Source: Prevotella sp. (GTDB lineage Bacteria > Bacteroidota > Bacteroidia > Bacteroidales > Bacteroidaceae). Taken from it: 63,017 nt of DNA. Where the stretch lies: positions 1 to 63,017 of the forward strand of contig JAEAMQ010000008.1 of the NCBI GenBank assembly GCA_016901395.1. The letters run 5' to 3'. The translations under genes were made by a program, and so were the position numbers. How positions within the stretch are numbered: position 1 is the stretch's first letter; every line of letters starts with the position of its first letter. Below, piece by piece: positions 51,747-60,930 of this stretch. The notes below the pieces were generated by a model that was given only the letters and a program-made list of their open reading frames with translations, had not been told where the DNA came from and ran no database searches.

Positions 51747-53194
51747 CCTGCATCTATCCTCATAAAGATAAACAAGAGGATGGTGAACCCCCAGAGCGAC
51801 GAACCACCATAACTAAAGAATGGCAGCGGGATGCCAATCACGGGTGTCAGGCCCAGCACCATGCCCACATTGATAAACATGTGGAAGAGGAATATGCTCA
51901 AAACACAATAGCCATAGACCCTTCCAAACTTGAAAGGCTGGCGTTCGGCCAAGTGGATCAGACGTAAAATCAAGGCCAGAAACAGCAGCAAAACGCCGGC
52001 CGAACCTACGAATCCTTCTTCCTCGCCTACCGTACAGAAGATGAAATCGGTGTCTTGCTCGGGCACAAACTTGAGTTTTGTCTGTGTCCCGTTGAGGAAA
52101 CCTTTACCCTTCAAGCCCCCCGAGCCAATGGCAATCTCACTCTGATGAACGTTGTATCCGGCTCCAGCAAGGTCATCATCGAGCCCCAACAACACATTGA
52201 TACGCACCCTTTGGTGCGGCTCCATCACGTCGTTGAGCACGTAGTCGGCACTGTAGAAGAAGACAATGGAGCCTACAGAGAACAACGCTATAAGCATATA
52301 GTTGTAGATGCGGGTAGACAAACCTTGGAAAACAAGGTATCCGATGAGCAAGGCACAGATGAGAAGTTGCACCCAGACGATGTCAAACGGAATGACAAAT
52401 TCAGAGAAAAGCAGCACCAAAAGTGTCAATATCAGACACGACAATCCCATGCGCAGGGCCTTTTCCTTATCGTAACAATAGACAAATACCATGCCCGAAG
52501 TGAACAGTTGCACCAGCAAGAGCACCACAAACTTACCTACCGATGTCGGCGTATCCCACAAAAGGACTTCCTCATATTTAATACCGACAACAAAATAGAC
52601 TATCATTGCTACCCCGGTAAAGAGCACACTACCTGGCATTCCCTCCCGATAGAACATAAGAAAAAATGACAAATAGACCAGAGCCGAACCCGTTTCTTTC
52701 TGTCCGACAATAAAAAGCATAGGTAAAAGCACCACGCCTAATGCTGCGGCAAAGTGCTTCATCTTATGGATATTAAACCCATAAGTACTCATAAGTTTAG
52801 CCACAGCCAGTCCCGTTGCAAACTTGGCAAACTCCGCCGGCTGCAGTCTAAGCGGCCCAAGTACCAACCACGACCGCGACCCTTTTATCTCATGAGGATT
52901 AAAGATGGTAGCAAACAGCAACAACAAAAGCAGTCCGTAGATGACGTAAGCAAAGGTATCGAAGTACCTGTCACCCATCATCAGCAACACAAAGCCCAGC
53001 ACAAGTGATGTACCTATCCACACAATCTGCATACCAGAACGGCTGGAAAGGCTAAAGATATCCGTCTCACCATAGGTATAACTGGCTCCACACACACTGA
53101 TCCAACCAAAGATGAGCAGTGCGAAATAGATGCCAATAGTCCACCAATCGAGACTTCTGATGACACTGGGTTGTTTATCTGTTTCTCGAACCAT
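51725..53194 (-). CDS. rodA: rod-shape peptidoglycan polymerase RodA
   Basis: SEDS-family peptidoglycan glycosyltransferase of 489 residues in the inner membrane, working with PBP2 in lateral wall synthesis. About ten membrane helices. Family segments: GSRSWLVLGPLRLQPAEFAKFATGLAVAK, VGQKETGSALVYLSFFL, IAIGSGGLKGKGFLNGTQTKLKFVPEQDTDFIFC and the terminal GIPLPFFSYGGSSLWGF. The region between helices (about 200-320) is longer than in enterobacterial RodA, as usual in Bacteroidetes. It overlaps the end of mrdA by 20 bases and is the last gene of the cell-shape operon. Confidence 0.95.
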   Translation of the reverse strand: MVRETDKQPSVIRSLDWWTIGIYFALLIFGWISVCGASYTYGETDIFSLSSRSGMQIVWIGTSLVLGFVLLMMGDRYFDTFAYVIYGLLLLLLFATIFNPHEIKGSRSWLVLGPLRLQPAEFAKFATGLAVAKLMSTYGFNIHKMKHFAAALGVVLLPMLFIVGQKETGSALVYLSFFLMFYREGMPGSVLFTGVAMIVYFVVGIKYEEVLLWDTPTSVGKFVVLLLVQLFTSGMVFVYCYDKEKALRMGLSCLILTLLVLLFSEFVIPFDIVWVQLLICALLIGYLVFQGLSTRIYNYMLIALFSVGSIVFFYSADYVLNDVMEPHQRVRINVLLGLDDDLAGAGYNVHQSEIAIGSGGLKGKGFLNGTQTKLKFVPEQDTDFIFCTVGEEEGFVGSAGVLLLFLALILRLIHLAERQPFKFGRVYGYCVLSIFLFHMFINVGMVLGLTPVIGIPLPFFSYGGSSLWGFTILLFIFMRIDAGRNLVRS

Positions 53195-55025
53195 ACGCTA
53201 TCCTTCGTTTCTGTAAAGCCAAAGCTTCCTTCTCTCTGGCCGGAGACAACTTTCCTTTCATATATTGTTCAAACAGGACCCCTGCTATCGGCACAGCAAA
53301 ATCGGCTCCAAAGCCACCATTTTCCACATATACAGCAATGGCAATCTTAGGGTTATCCATCGGTGCAAAGCCCATAAACACAGAGTGGTCCTGTCCTCGG
53401 TTCTGTGCCGTTCCTGTCTTTCCACAGATAGGGAAATCATATCCTGCAAGATGCTTACACGTTCCGCCAAGCACTGATGAGCGCATTCCAGCCACGACAA
53501 AGTCGTATGCCCGTCGGCTCGCGCGGGTATAATGGCGGCGCGTGAACGCCGTATCAATAGGCTCTCCCTTCACTTCCTTCACCACATGAGGGATGTAATA
53601 ATAACCGCGATTGGCTATCGTTGCACCGAGATTGGCAATCTGCAGCGGTGTAAGGTTGACCTCACCTTGTCCGATGGAGATACTGATTACCGTCAAACCG
53701 TTCCACGAGCCCTTGTAAGCCTTATCGTAAAACATGGCATTGGGGATGAGTCCTCGCTTCTCACCGGGCAGGTCTACACCCAGTTTGTAGCCAAATCCCA
53801 TACTCACCATGTAGTCGCGCCAAGTGTTCATGGCATCTTGCACATTCTTATATTTGACCCGATTGCTCATCATGTGGAACAAACCCCAGCAAAAGAAACC
53901 ATTGCAGGAGGTGCTGATGGCAGGGATAATCGACAAGGGGGAGGCATGAGCGTGACACCCTACATGCAGTCCGCGATAGGAAAAACCATGATGACAGGGG
54001 TAAACCGTGTGGCTGTTGATGATGCCCTCACTAAGGAAAGTGAGTCCCTGAGAGGTCTTGAAGGTCGATCCCGGAGGGTATTGGCCCATTATGGCACGGT
54101 TCAACAGAGGCTTCCAAACATTCTTAGTCAACACCTGATGATACTTGCTTCGCTTTTTTCCTTCAAGTTTTCGAGGGTCATACGTAGGCGAAGACACCAT
54201 TGCCAACACTTGTCCGGTCTGTGGGTCAAGGGCTACGATAGCCCCGATTTTGCCCTCCAGCATACGTTCTCCGAGTGCTTGGAGATTAATGTCGATACCC
54301 AATGTCAGGTCTTTTCCTGCCTTGGGCTTATGGTCAAACTTCCCATCCTGATACTTTCCCTGTATCCGTCCGTGGGCATCACGTAGCAAAATCTGCACCC
54401 CTTTCTCCCCGCGGAGTTTCTTCTCATAGCTGCGTTCCACCCCCAGCTTACCGATATAATCACCCGGCTGATAGTAATCGTCCTCGTCGATATCGGCCGG
54501 AGACACCTCGGCCACATCGCCCAGCACATGTGCCGCATAAGGATACTGATACTGCCGGATACTTCGTTTCTGCACGTAGAAACCGGGGAAGCGGAAAATT
54601 TTCTCCTGAAACACGCTGAAATCCTTATCGTCAATCTGTGTCAGGAAGAGCTGTTGGGTGAACCGTGAGTACCCGGGATTCTTGTTCCGGTCCTTGATAT
54701 CATTCATCCGCTGAATGAAATAGTCCTTCGTAATACCCAGTGTATTACAAAAGTCCATCGTGTCAAGCCGTCCCTTCTCCTCATTCATCACCACCATAAT
54801 ATCGTATGACGGCTGATTGTAGACCAAGAGTTTGCCGTTGCGGTCGCGTATAACGCCCCGTGAAGGATACTCCACCTTCTTCAGGAAAGCATTGGAGTCG
54901 GCACTTTTCCGGTAGTCATCGCTGAGCAATTGGAGCGTGAAAAGCCGGATGATGTAGAGCGTCACAATGACCGCCGCCGCACCACCAATAACTAATTTCC
55001 GGTTTTCAAGATCGAAGTCCTTCAT
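53175..55025 (-). CDS. mrdA: penicillin-binding protein 2 (transpeptidase)
   Basis: Class B penicillin-binding protein of 616 residues, transpeptidase partner of RodA. One N-terminal membrane helix (KLVIGGAAAVIVTLYIIRLF), a PBP dimerisation domain (about 45-220), then the transpeptidase domain. Active-site motifs are complete: PPGSTFKT (Ser nucleophile, SxxK), STSCNGF (SxN) and CGKTGTAQNRG (KTG). The start at 55025 (MKDFDLENRK) overlaps the mreD stop (ATGA) and fits the family; the frame open further upstream is mreD read in another phase. Confidence 0.95.
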   Translation of the reverse strand: MKDFDLENRKLVIGGAAAVIVTLYIIRLFTLQLLSDDYRKSADSNAFLKKVEYPSRGVIRDRNGKLLVYNQPSYDIMVVMNEEKGRLDTMDFCNTLGITKDYFIQRMNDIKDRNKNPGYSRFTQQLFLTQIDDKDFSVFQEKIFRFPGFYVQKRSIRQYQYPYAAHVLGDVAEVSPADIDEDDYYQPGDYIGKLGVERSYEKKLRGEKGVQILLRDAHGRIQGKYQDGKFDHKPKAGKDLTLGIDINLQALGERMLEGKIGAIVALDPQTGQVLAMVSSPTYDPRKLEGKKRSKYHQVLTKNVWKPLLNRAIMGQYPPGSTFKTSQGLTFLSEGIINSHTVYPCHHGFSYRGLHVGCHAHASPLSIIPAISTSCNGFFCWGLFHMMSNRVKYKNVQDAMNTWRDYMVSMGFGYKLGVDLPGEKRGLIPNAMFYDKAYKGSWNGLTVISISIGQGEVNLTPLQIANLGATIANRGYYYIPHVVKEVKGEPIDTAFTRRHYTRASRRAYDFVVAGMRSSVLGGTCKHLAGYDFPICGKTGTAQNRGQDHSVFMGFAPMDNPKIAIAVYVENGGFGADFAVPIAGVLFEQYMKGKLSPAREKEALALQKRRIAYGSRNR

Positions 55026-55525
55026 TTGCTTTTCCTCATATTCTCCACGACAACAATGAGAATCACGGAGAGCGCGGTGCTGCCCGCCACGCTCAAGGCC
55101 CACTGCATCCAATTGAAGAAAGTAAACGTCTCTACCGTAAAGAACAGCAGACAATATATAAACGTCAGTAACAGAACCAGATAGAGATACCTTGTCAAGC
55201 CCAGCGAGTAGATTGCAGGCTGCATATCCATATCGCTGTCGCGCTGGATAAACAACTCAAATATATAGGGCTGAAGCAATCCCAGAAGTGTCATCGACGA
55301 AGCCGCCACACCAGGTGTGTTAGAAAACACATCCACACACAGTCCTAAAAGGAAACTCCACACGATGATACCCCACTTCGGATAATTACGTCGAAAGCTG
55401 ATTACGAAATAAACATAAAGCAATGGGGTGGCATAGCCAAAGAGGTGGATATGGTTCAATACCAACGCCTGGGCCAGCAACAGCACTACGAAAAGCAGCA
55501 GTCTGCTTAGAAAATCGATGTTCAT
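55022..55525 (-). CDS. mreD: rod shape-determining protein MreD
   Basis: An inner-membrane protein of 167 residues with about five helices (FLSRLLLFVVLLLAQALVLNHIHLFGYATPLLYVYF at the start, LYLVLLLTFIYCLLFF later). The PKWGIIVWSFLLGLCVDVFSNTPGVAASS segment is characteristic. It belongs to the elongasome and follows mreC by 2 bases; its stop overlaps the start of mrdA. Confidence 0.93.
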   Translation of the reverse strand: MNIDFLSRLLLFVVLLLAQALVLNHIHLFGYATPLLYVYFVISFRRNYPKWGIIVWSFLLGLCVDVFSNTPGVAASSMTLLGLLQPYIFELFIQRDSDMDMQPAIYSLGLTRYLYLVLLLTFIYCLLFFTVETFTFFNWMQWALSVAGSTALSVILIVVVENMRKSK

Positions 55526-55527
55526 TT

Positions 55528-56394
55528 CTATTTCTCCTCCTTAGGTTTCAATGAATCCTGCGCGGCGCGGAGCACCTCAAGACGCTCCAGCATGGGCTTG
55601 TTGTCAATGACACAAACATCGCGCAGATTGGCGAAATCTGTAGAAAGTTCCACCTGCAGGCGATAAGAAAGACCGTCGGCAGAGTTGTACACATGCAAAA
55701 TCTTGCCCACAGCGATACCCGGCGGGAACACCGACGAATAGCCGGAGGTCTCTACCTGCTCATAAAGCCGGAAGTGGGCGTGACGCGGAATGTCGTCGAC
55801 AAAAGCCAGTTTGCGGTTGCCTCCATTCCAATGGAGATAGCCGAAATAGTCCCGTCCACGCACCTGACAACTGATGTTTGACTCGCTGTTGAGCACAGGG
55901 ATGACCACCGAATAATGGCTGGCAGCCAGATAGACGATGCCCACCACACCGTTTCCACAAGCCACACCCATGTCTTTGGCCACACCGTCGGCCGTACCCT
56001 TATCAATGGTGATAAGGTTATCGTGCCGGTTGAGGGTGTTGCTCACCACCTTGGCGGGTATCAGCGTATAGCCCTTGAGCAGTTCGAACTGCCCACGACG
56101 CATCCAACCGCTGTCGCGCGTCACCTCAGTGAGCTTGCCCGACAGGGTCTTCACCTGCTGTTCCAAGTAGAGATTGCGCTGAGTAAGTTCCTGATTGACT
56201 TTCGACATGGAGAAAAACGACTCGATGTCGGCATTCCAACTCATGACCTGTCCGGCCACGACATTGGCTGAGGAAAACCACACACTGCCCTGATAGCTGT
56301 TATATTGAAACAGCAGCACCATGCTGATGACCTCAAGTATCAGAAAAACAAACCAGTGATTGAACTTGGCAAGAAATTCTAACAGATTGCGCAT
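55528..56394 (-). CDS. mreC: rod shape-determining protein MreC
   Basis: A bitopic inner-membrane protein of 288 residues that links MreB to PBP2 and RodA. It has one N-terminal helix (WFVFLILEVISMVLLF), a coiled coil (about 65-100, NQELTQRNLYLEQQVKTLSGKL), then the beta-barrel domains with TIDKGTADGVAKDMGVACGNGVVGIVYLA and VETSGYSSVFPPGIAVGKI. About 170 bases separate it from mreB; that gap holds the inverted heptad repeats. Confidence 0.94.
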   Translation of the reverse strand: MRNLLEFLAKFNHWFVFLILEVISMVLLFQYNSYQGSVWFSSANVVAGQVMSWNADIESFFSMSKVNQELTQRNLYLEQQVKTLSGKLTEVTRDSGWMRRGQFELLKGYTLIPAKVVSNTLNRHDNLITIDKGTADGVAKDMGVACGNGVVGIVYLAASHYSVVIPVLNSESNISCQVRGRDYFGYLHWNGGNRKLAFVDDIPRHAHFRLYEQVETSGYSSVFPPGIAVGKILHVYNSADGLSYRLQVELSTDFANLRDVCVIDNKPMLERLEVLRAAQDSLKPKEEK

Positions 56395-56403
56395 AGATAT
56401 ACG

Positions 56404-56553
56404 TTGAACTTTGAACTCTGAACATTGAACTTGAGATTTCCATAGAGTCAGACCAATCTGCCGGCCGCAACACCCTCACACCATCGTGACGGCATGGCCC
56501 ACAGCTGTCAGAGCAACTCTAACGTTCAAAGTTCAAAGTTCAATGTTCAAAGT
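56404..56553. repeat. inverted pair of heptad arrays between mreB and mreC
   Basis: Left arm: GAACTTT, GAACTCT, GAACATT, GAACTTG (56406-56433). Right arm: GTTCAAA, GTTCAAA, GTTCAAT, GTTCAAA (56524-56551). The arms are mutual reverse complements with few mismatches. Inside them, TAGAGT and ACTCTA can pair as well. Transcribed in the mreB-mreC message it would form a long stem-loop. Confidence 0.75.
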
Positions 56554-56563
56554 CTGAAACACC

Positions 56564-57586
56564 TTATCTCATCAGGAACGAGAAGCGATTCACGTTCTTC
56601 AATGCGATGCCGGCACCCTTGGCCACACTGTGCAAGGGGTCTTCAGCGATATGGAACGGAATATTGATCTTGTCCTGCAGACGCTTGTCAAGACCGCGGA
56701 GCAGTGCACCGCCACCCGACAGATAGATGCCGTTTTTCACGATGTCAGCATACAATTCGGGCGGAGTAGACTCCAGAGCGGAGAGCACAGCGTTCTCAAT
56801 CTTGGCCACAGTCTTGTCCAGACAGTGGGCTATCTCCTGATAGCACACCGGTACCTCCATCGGCAGGGCGGTGATGCGATTGGGGCCATGCACAATATAG
56901 TCTTCGGGAGCCTCGTCGCCAAGGTCGGTCAGCGCGGAGCCGACGTGTATCTTGATGCGCTCGGCCATACGCTCGGAAACCTTCACATTGTGCTGACGGC
57001 TCATGTATTCCTGAATGTCTGCAGTCAGGTCGTCGCCGGCAATGCGAATGGAATTGTTGCTCACGATACCGCCCAGCGAAATCACGGCAATCTCCGTAGA
57101 ACCACCACCGATATCCACTATCATGTTGCCCTCGGGGGCCTCGACATCAATGCCGATACCGATAGCGGCAGCCATCGGCTCAAAGATCAGATAGACATCG
57201 CGGCCGTCGGCATGCTCCGCAGAGTCTCTCACGGCACGAAGCTCCACCTCGGTAGAGCCCGACGGCACGCCGATCACCATGCGCAGCGACGGCGAGAACA
57301 GGCGCGAACCCGTGTGAACCATCTTGATCAGACCACGCATCATCTGCTCGCAAGCCGTAAAGTCGGCTATCACACCGTCGCGCAGCGGACGGATGGTGCG
57401 GATGTTGTCGTGCGTCTTCTCATACATCATCTTGGCCTCTTCGCCCACGGCAATCATCTTGTCGGTACGACGGTCCAAGGCCACCACAGAAGGTTCGTCA
57501 ACAACTATCTTGTCATCGCTGATGATGATGGTGTTGGCCGTACCCAAGTCCATGGCTATTTCTTGAATAAATGAAAAAAATCCCAT
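56564..57586 (-). CDS. mreB: rod shape-determining actin homologue MreB
   Basis: Cytoplasmic actin-like ATPase of 340 residues that positions lateral wall synthesis. Phosphate-1 loop: MDLGTANTIIISDDKIVVDEPSVVALDR. Phosphate-2: MIVDIGGGSTEIAVISLGGIV. The adenosine loop is GIYLSGGGALLRGLDKRL. It begins MGFFSFIQEIA, as in other Bacteroidetes. It is preceded by the purH-like gene with a 165-base gap and followed by mreC. Confidence 0.97.
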   Translation of the reverse strand: MGFFSFIQEIAMDLGTANTIIISDDKIVVDEPSVVALDRRTDKMIAVGEEAKMMYEKTHDNIRTIRPLRDGVIADFTACEQMMRGLIKMVHTGSRLFSPSLRMVIGVPSGSTEVELRAVRDSAEHADGRDVYLIFEPMAAAIGIGIDVEAPEGNMIVDIGGGSTEIAVISLGGIVSNNSIRIAGDDLTADIQEYMSRQHNVKVSERMAERIKIHVGSALTDLGDEAPEDYIVHGPNRITALPMEVPVCYQEIAHCLDKTVAKIENAVLSALESTPPELYADIVKNGIYLSGGGALLRGLDKRLQDKINIPFHIAEDPLHSVAKGAGIALKNVNRFSFLMR

Positions 57587-57751
57587 TGTTTGAAATAATC
57601 AGTCTGAGCACCCCTGCCCTGCGACAGAAATCCGGCAACAGCACAGAGGCGCTCAGACGGTTGAGTAATATGTGTTAATAAAAACTTTTTTGCCTGTAAA
57701 AATCGGATAACAGAAGCGGCTCTCAAAAGCTCCCTTCCCGTTGCTCACCGA

Positions 57752-58348
57752 TTAAGCCTTCTCAAACCAGCTATGGATAGCGGTGTCGTAGTGGCTGCTT
57801 ACACCAAAGGCACGCTCGGCAAACATCTTGCGATCTGCGATATCTGTCTGTGCGCCCTTCTTGTTGAGAATATCGAGCAGCACGCCATATTCAGCCTTGC
57901 TCGGCACGATGACCACATCTTTGAAGTTCTTGGCTCCGGCACGGATGAGCGAGATACCGCCGATATCTATCTTCTCGATGATATCCTGGGCAGAAGCTCC
58001 GCTGGCCACAGTCTGCTCAAAGGGATAGAGGTCCACAATCACCAAGTCGATAGAAGGAATCTCATACTCCTGCATCTGCTTACGGTCGCCGTCATTGTCG
58101 CGACGGGCAAGGATGCCTCCAAAAATCTTAGGGTGCAGGGTCTTCACCCGACCGCCAAGGATAGACGGATAAGTCGTCACATCTTCTACTTTCTGACAAT
58201 CATAACCCAAGCTCTCAATGAAACTCTGGGTACCACCAGTGCTAAGGAATTTTACACCCTCCTGATTCAACTTTGCAAGGAGCTCCTCTAAGCCATCCTT
58301 GTGGAAGACTGAGATAAGCGCAGTCTTAATTTCTTTTGTTTCAGCCAT
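57752..58348 (-). CDS. purH: IMP cyclohydrolase domain of PurH, as a stand-alone protein
   Basis: The last step of purine synthesis, closure of FAICAR to IMP. Its 198 residues cover only the N-terminal MGS-like domain of PurH: KTALISVFHKDGLEELLAKL, FLSTGGTQSFIESLGY, YPSILGGRVKTLHPKIFGGILARRD, DLVIVDLYPFEQTVASGA and IEKIDIGGISLIRAGAKN. It ends cleanly after SSHYDTAIHSWFEKA at the usual domain boundary, with no further homologous frame downstream. Full-length PurH is about 510 residues, so the AICAR formyltransferase domain must be coded elsewhere. The -7 box is at 58394-58401. It precedes mreB on the same strand. Confidence 0.93.
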   Translation of the reverse strand: MAETKEIKTALISVFHKDGLEELLAKLNQEGVKFLSTGGTQSFIESLGYDCQKVEDVTTYPSILGGRVKTLHPKIFGGILARRDNDGDRKQMQEYEIPSIDLVIVDLYPFEQTVASGASAQDIIEKIDIGGISLIRAGAKNFKDVVIVPSKAEYGVLLDILNKKGAQTDIADRKMFAERAFGVSSHYDTAIHSWFEKA

Positions 58349-58393
58349 ATAATAACGTACGTTGTTGATTTAAGTTGCATCTTAAAAGTGGTG

Positions 58394-58401
58394 CAAAGTT
58401 A
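58394..58401 (-). promoter_or_regulatory. -7 box of the purH-mre operon
   Basis: The minus strand reads TAACTTTG (TAnnTTTG), 45 bases upstream of the start codon at 58348. Confidence 0.55.
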
Positions 58402-58803
58402 CTAATTTTTAGGGAAAGAATACGCCGATTATCCATAATTTATAATAAGCTAACGTTAAAATGTCACAAGTCAAGCCGCCGTCCCTACCCTCTCCGCAGA
58501 TTTTCCGAGGTATCGGGAAGGAATATTTTGGCCACAAAAGACACAAAAAGACAGAAAATTGATGGGGAGGCAAGACGGCGTTGGCCATCTCCGATGGCAA
58601 AGTCCACAGACAAATGATCTTTAGGTTAGGCAGAGGTGAGCGAGCAATGGATGGATGCGAGAGACATGAGGAATAACGGGATATGAATTGGAAAGACACT
58701 TTTGTTTTGTCAATTTTATTCTGATTATTCCGTGTCGAAATTTTCGACGAAATAGAATGATTATGAATTCGTTTCTTAACAAATATCCGTTTTTTTCGCC
58801 TTA

Positions 58804-58891
58804 AAATCCCAATCGTTTTGCGAAAAGGTAGTAATCGTGATGCGATTAGGTATTAATCGTCGTGCGATTACTACCTTATCGCAAGCCCAAT
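58804..58891. repeat. array C: four or more 22-bp phased repeat units
   Basis: The units start at 58804, 58826, 58848 and 58870. AATCG (TATCG in the last) is at positions 8-12, and GCGA is at 17-20 in the first three. The first unit is ..AATCGTTTTGCGAAA and the last ..TATCGCAAGCCCAAT, almost the same end forms as in array A. The weaker stretch 58892-58940 (CTACGATTAGATACTAATC) may be a decayed continuation. Confidence 0.78.
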
Positions 58892-59254
58892 CAGGCCGTT
58901 TTTCACTACGATTAGATACTAATCACAGGATCACAATTTGTCAACAATTTACAAGTGCTTCATTCACAGGCACTTTAAAACCACTCATTTTTCGCGTATT
59001 TCGCACCATGGATTTCTTTTTTTAAAATAACGCAAGCACAGAAGATCATTGTTCAAGATTTTTCAATTCCTTTTTGTGCCAATTCCTTTCACTTCTATTG
59101 CCTAAAAATAAGAATATGTACATGTGGAGATACTAATTGTGCGGCATCTGCGTTATTATTCACAGAAATCTATCGACACCCCCAAAAACCTTGGAGGCAA
59201 GCGGTCGCCAACTAACCATATTTACCATATTTCAAAAATTCTAACCCATCTATA

Positions 59255-60730
59255 ATGAACACATTTCAAGACAAAGGCAGTAAAGCCTATCTCACTTCCA
59301 TCGTCATGGTGGCAGTGCTCGGCGGATTACTCTTCGGTTACGACACCGCCGTCATCTCCGGTGCGGAAAAAGGTTTGCAGGCATTCTTCATGGGTGCCGG
59401 CGATTTCAGCTACACCAACGGCCTGCACGGGTTCACCTGTGCCAGCGCACTCATCGGATGTATCATCGGTTCGGCCATATCCGGTCTGCTGGCATCCAAC
59501 TGGGGACGCAAGCGAAGCCTCATCTTCGCGGGTGTGATGTTTTTCATCTCGGCACTGGGAAGCATGGATCCGGAGTTTCTGTTTTTCAAGCACGGACAGC
59601 CCACGATGGACCTCCTCGTGGCGTTCAATATCTACCGCGTCATCGGTGGCGTGGGTGTCGGACTGGCTTCCGCCATCTGCCCCATGTATATCGGCGAGGT
59701 CGCTCCGAGCGGCATCCGAGGCATGTTGGTAAGCTTCAACCAGTTTGCCATTATCTTCGGTCAGCTCGTGGTCTACTTTGTCAACTTCATCATCCTTGGC
59801 GACAATGTCAATCCCATCATCGAACTGGTCAACGGCGTGAACCATATCGTGAACCCCGAAGCCGCCACCTGGACCATCGCCACGGGCTGGCGCTACATGT
59901 TTGGTAGCGAGGCCGTGCCCGCCGGACTGTTCACCATCCTCATCTGCTTCGTGCCCGAGACACCGCGCTACCTCGTGATGACAGGACAGACCGACCGCGC
60001 CCGCGGCATCCTCGCACGCATCAACGGCAGCCTGAAGGCCGACGAGATCATCGAAGACATCAAGAATACGCTCACCGAGAAGACCGAACGACTGCTGGCC
60101 TACGGCTGGGTGTGCATCTTCGTGGGCATCATGCTCAGCGTGTTCCAGCAGACGGTGGGCATCAATGCCGTGCTCTATTACGCACCACGCATCTTCCAGG
60201 ATATGGGCATGTCCAACCCGATGGTGCAGACGGTCATCATGGGTGTGGTCAACATTACGTTCACCCTGGTGGCCGTATTCACCGTGGAGAAACTCGGACG
60301 CAAGCCCCTGCTCATCTGGGGTTCCATTGGCATGGGCATCGGTGCGCTGGGGGTGGCCCTGACGTTTGGCAATGCCGCGCTGAGCATGGTAACGATGCTG
60401 TCGATCATGGTCTATTCGGCCAGCTTCATGTTCTCATGGGGCCCCATCTGCTGGGTGCTCATTGCGGAGATTTTCCCCAACACCATCCGTGGCAAGGCTG
60501 TGGCCATCGCCGTGGCGTTCCAGTGGATATTCAATTGGATTGTGAGCTCGTCGTTTGTGCCTATGTTCAACATGCACCTCTCGGAGGGTGACGATTTCGG
60601 CCACTGGTTCACCTACGGACTCTATGGAACCATCTGTTTCATCGCCGCCATCTTTGTGTGGAAGATGGTGCCCGAGACCAAGGGCAAGACCCTCGAAGAC
60701 ATGAACAAACTCTGGAGACCGCAGGAATAG
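59255..60730 (+). CDS. sugar porter of the major facilitator superfamily
   Basis: An inner-membrane sugar:proton symporter of 491 residues, XylE/AraE/GalP type, with 12 helices. Family motifs are complete: GGLLFGYDTAVISGA in helix 1, ASNWGRKRSLIFAGV after helix 2, IYRVIGGVGVGLASAICPMYIGEVAPSGIRG, PETPRYLVMTGQTDRAR before the central loop, VFQQTVGINAVLYYAP in helix 7 and VPETKGKTLEDMNKLW at the C-terminus. The convergent GH43 gene suggests xylose or arabinose as substrate, but this is inferred. A long inverted repeat follows the stop. Confidence 0.95.
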   Translation: MNTFQDKGSKAYLTSIVMVAVLGGLLFGYDTAVISGAEKGLQAFFMGAGDFSYTNGLHGFTCASALIGCIIGSAISGLLASNWGRKRSLIFAGVMFFISALGSMDPEFLFFKHGQPTMDLLVAFNIYRVIGGVGVGLASAICPMYIGEVAPSGIRGMLVSFNQFAIIFGQLVVYFVNFIILGDNVNPIIELVNGVNHIVNPEAATWTIATGWRYMFGSEAVPAGLFTILICFVPETPRYLVMTGQTDRARGILARINGSLKADEIIEDIKNTLTEKTERLLAYGWVCIFVGIMLSVFQQTVGINAVLYYAPRIFQDMGMSNPMVQTVIMGVVNITFTLVAVFTVEKLGRKPLLIWGSIGMGIGALGVALTFGNAALSMVTMLSIMVYSASFMFSWGPICWVLIAEIFPNTIRGKAVAIAVAFQWIFNWIVSSSFVPMFNMHLSEGDDFGHWFTYGLYGTICFIAAIFVWKMVPETKGKTLEDMNKLWRPQE

Positions 60731-60756
60731 CGGTCTTCCGGGGGAGTATCTGATAC

Positions 60757-60840
60757 AAAAACTCCATCTCCTCTGTCTCTCCGCCGATGGGAAACGCTTG
60801 GGTTTCCGATAGTCGGGAGTGACAGAAGAGATGGAGTTTT
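60757..60840. terminator. long 20-bp inverted repeat, bidirectional terminator
   Basis: The arms 60757-60776 and 60821-60840 pair in 19 of 20 positions, start with AAAA and end with TTTT, and so give U-runs on both strands. It serves the convergent sugar porter and GH43 genes. The 44-base interior contains a second stem (GGAAAC / GTTTCC). Confidence 0.8.
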
Positions 60841-60930
60841 AAGTTATAGCGGGGAGTGGCGGGATTCGTTTTCCGCCTCGAATCTGTGTTTAGACAGAAC
60901 TACATTAAAAACGTATCAGGGTTTGTGGCG

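Larger units (their letters stand above)
58349..59254. other. 906-bp intergenic region with repeat array C
   Basis: The largest gene-free stretch. It holds the purH promoter box (58394-58401) and, mid-way, the 22-bp repeat array C (58804-58891). The rest (58450-58800 and 58930-59254) is AT-rich, and the short frames in it show no family resemblance. No TAnnTTTG box is evident before the sugar porter. Confidence 0.6.

Noticed and set aside
53175..55154. A longer PBP2 with 43 additional N-terminal residues
   Set aside because: Those residues are mreD read in another phase; the start at 55025 overlaps the mreD stop and fits other PBP2 proteins.
58375..58617. Short plus-strand frame of 80 codons upstream of purH
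   Set aside because: It overlaps the purH promoter, and its basic, low-complexity product has no recognisable feature.
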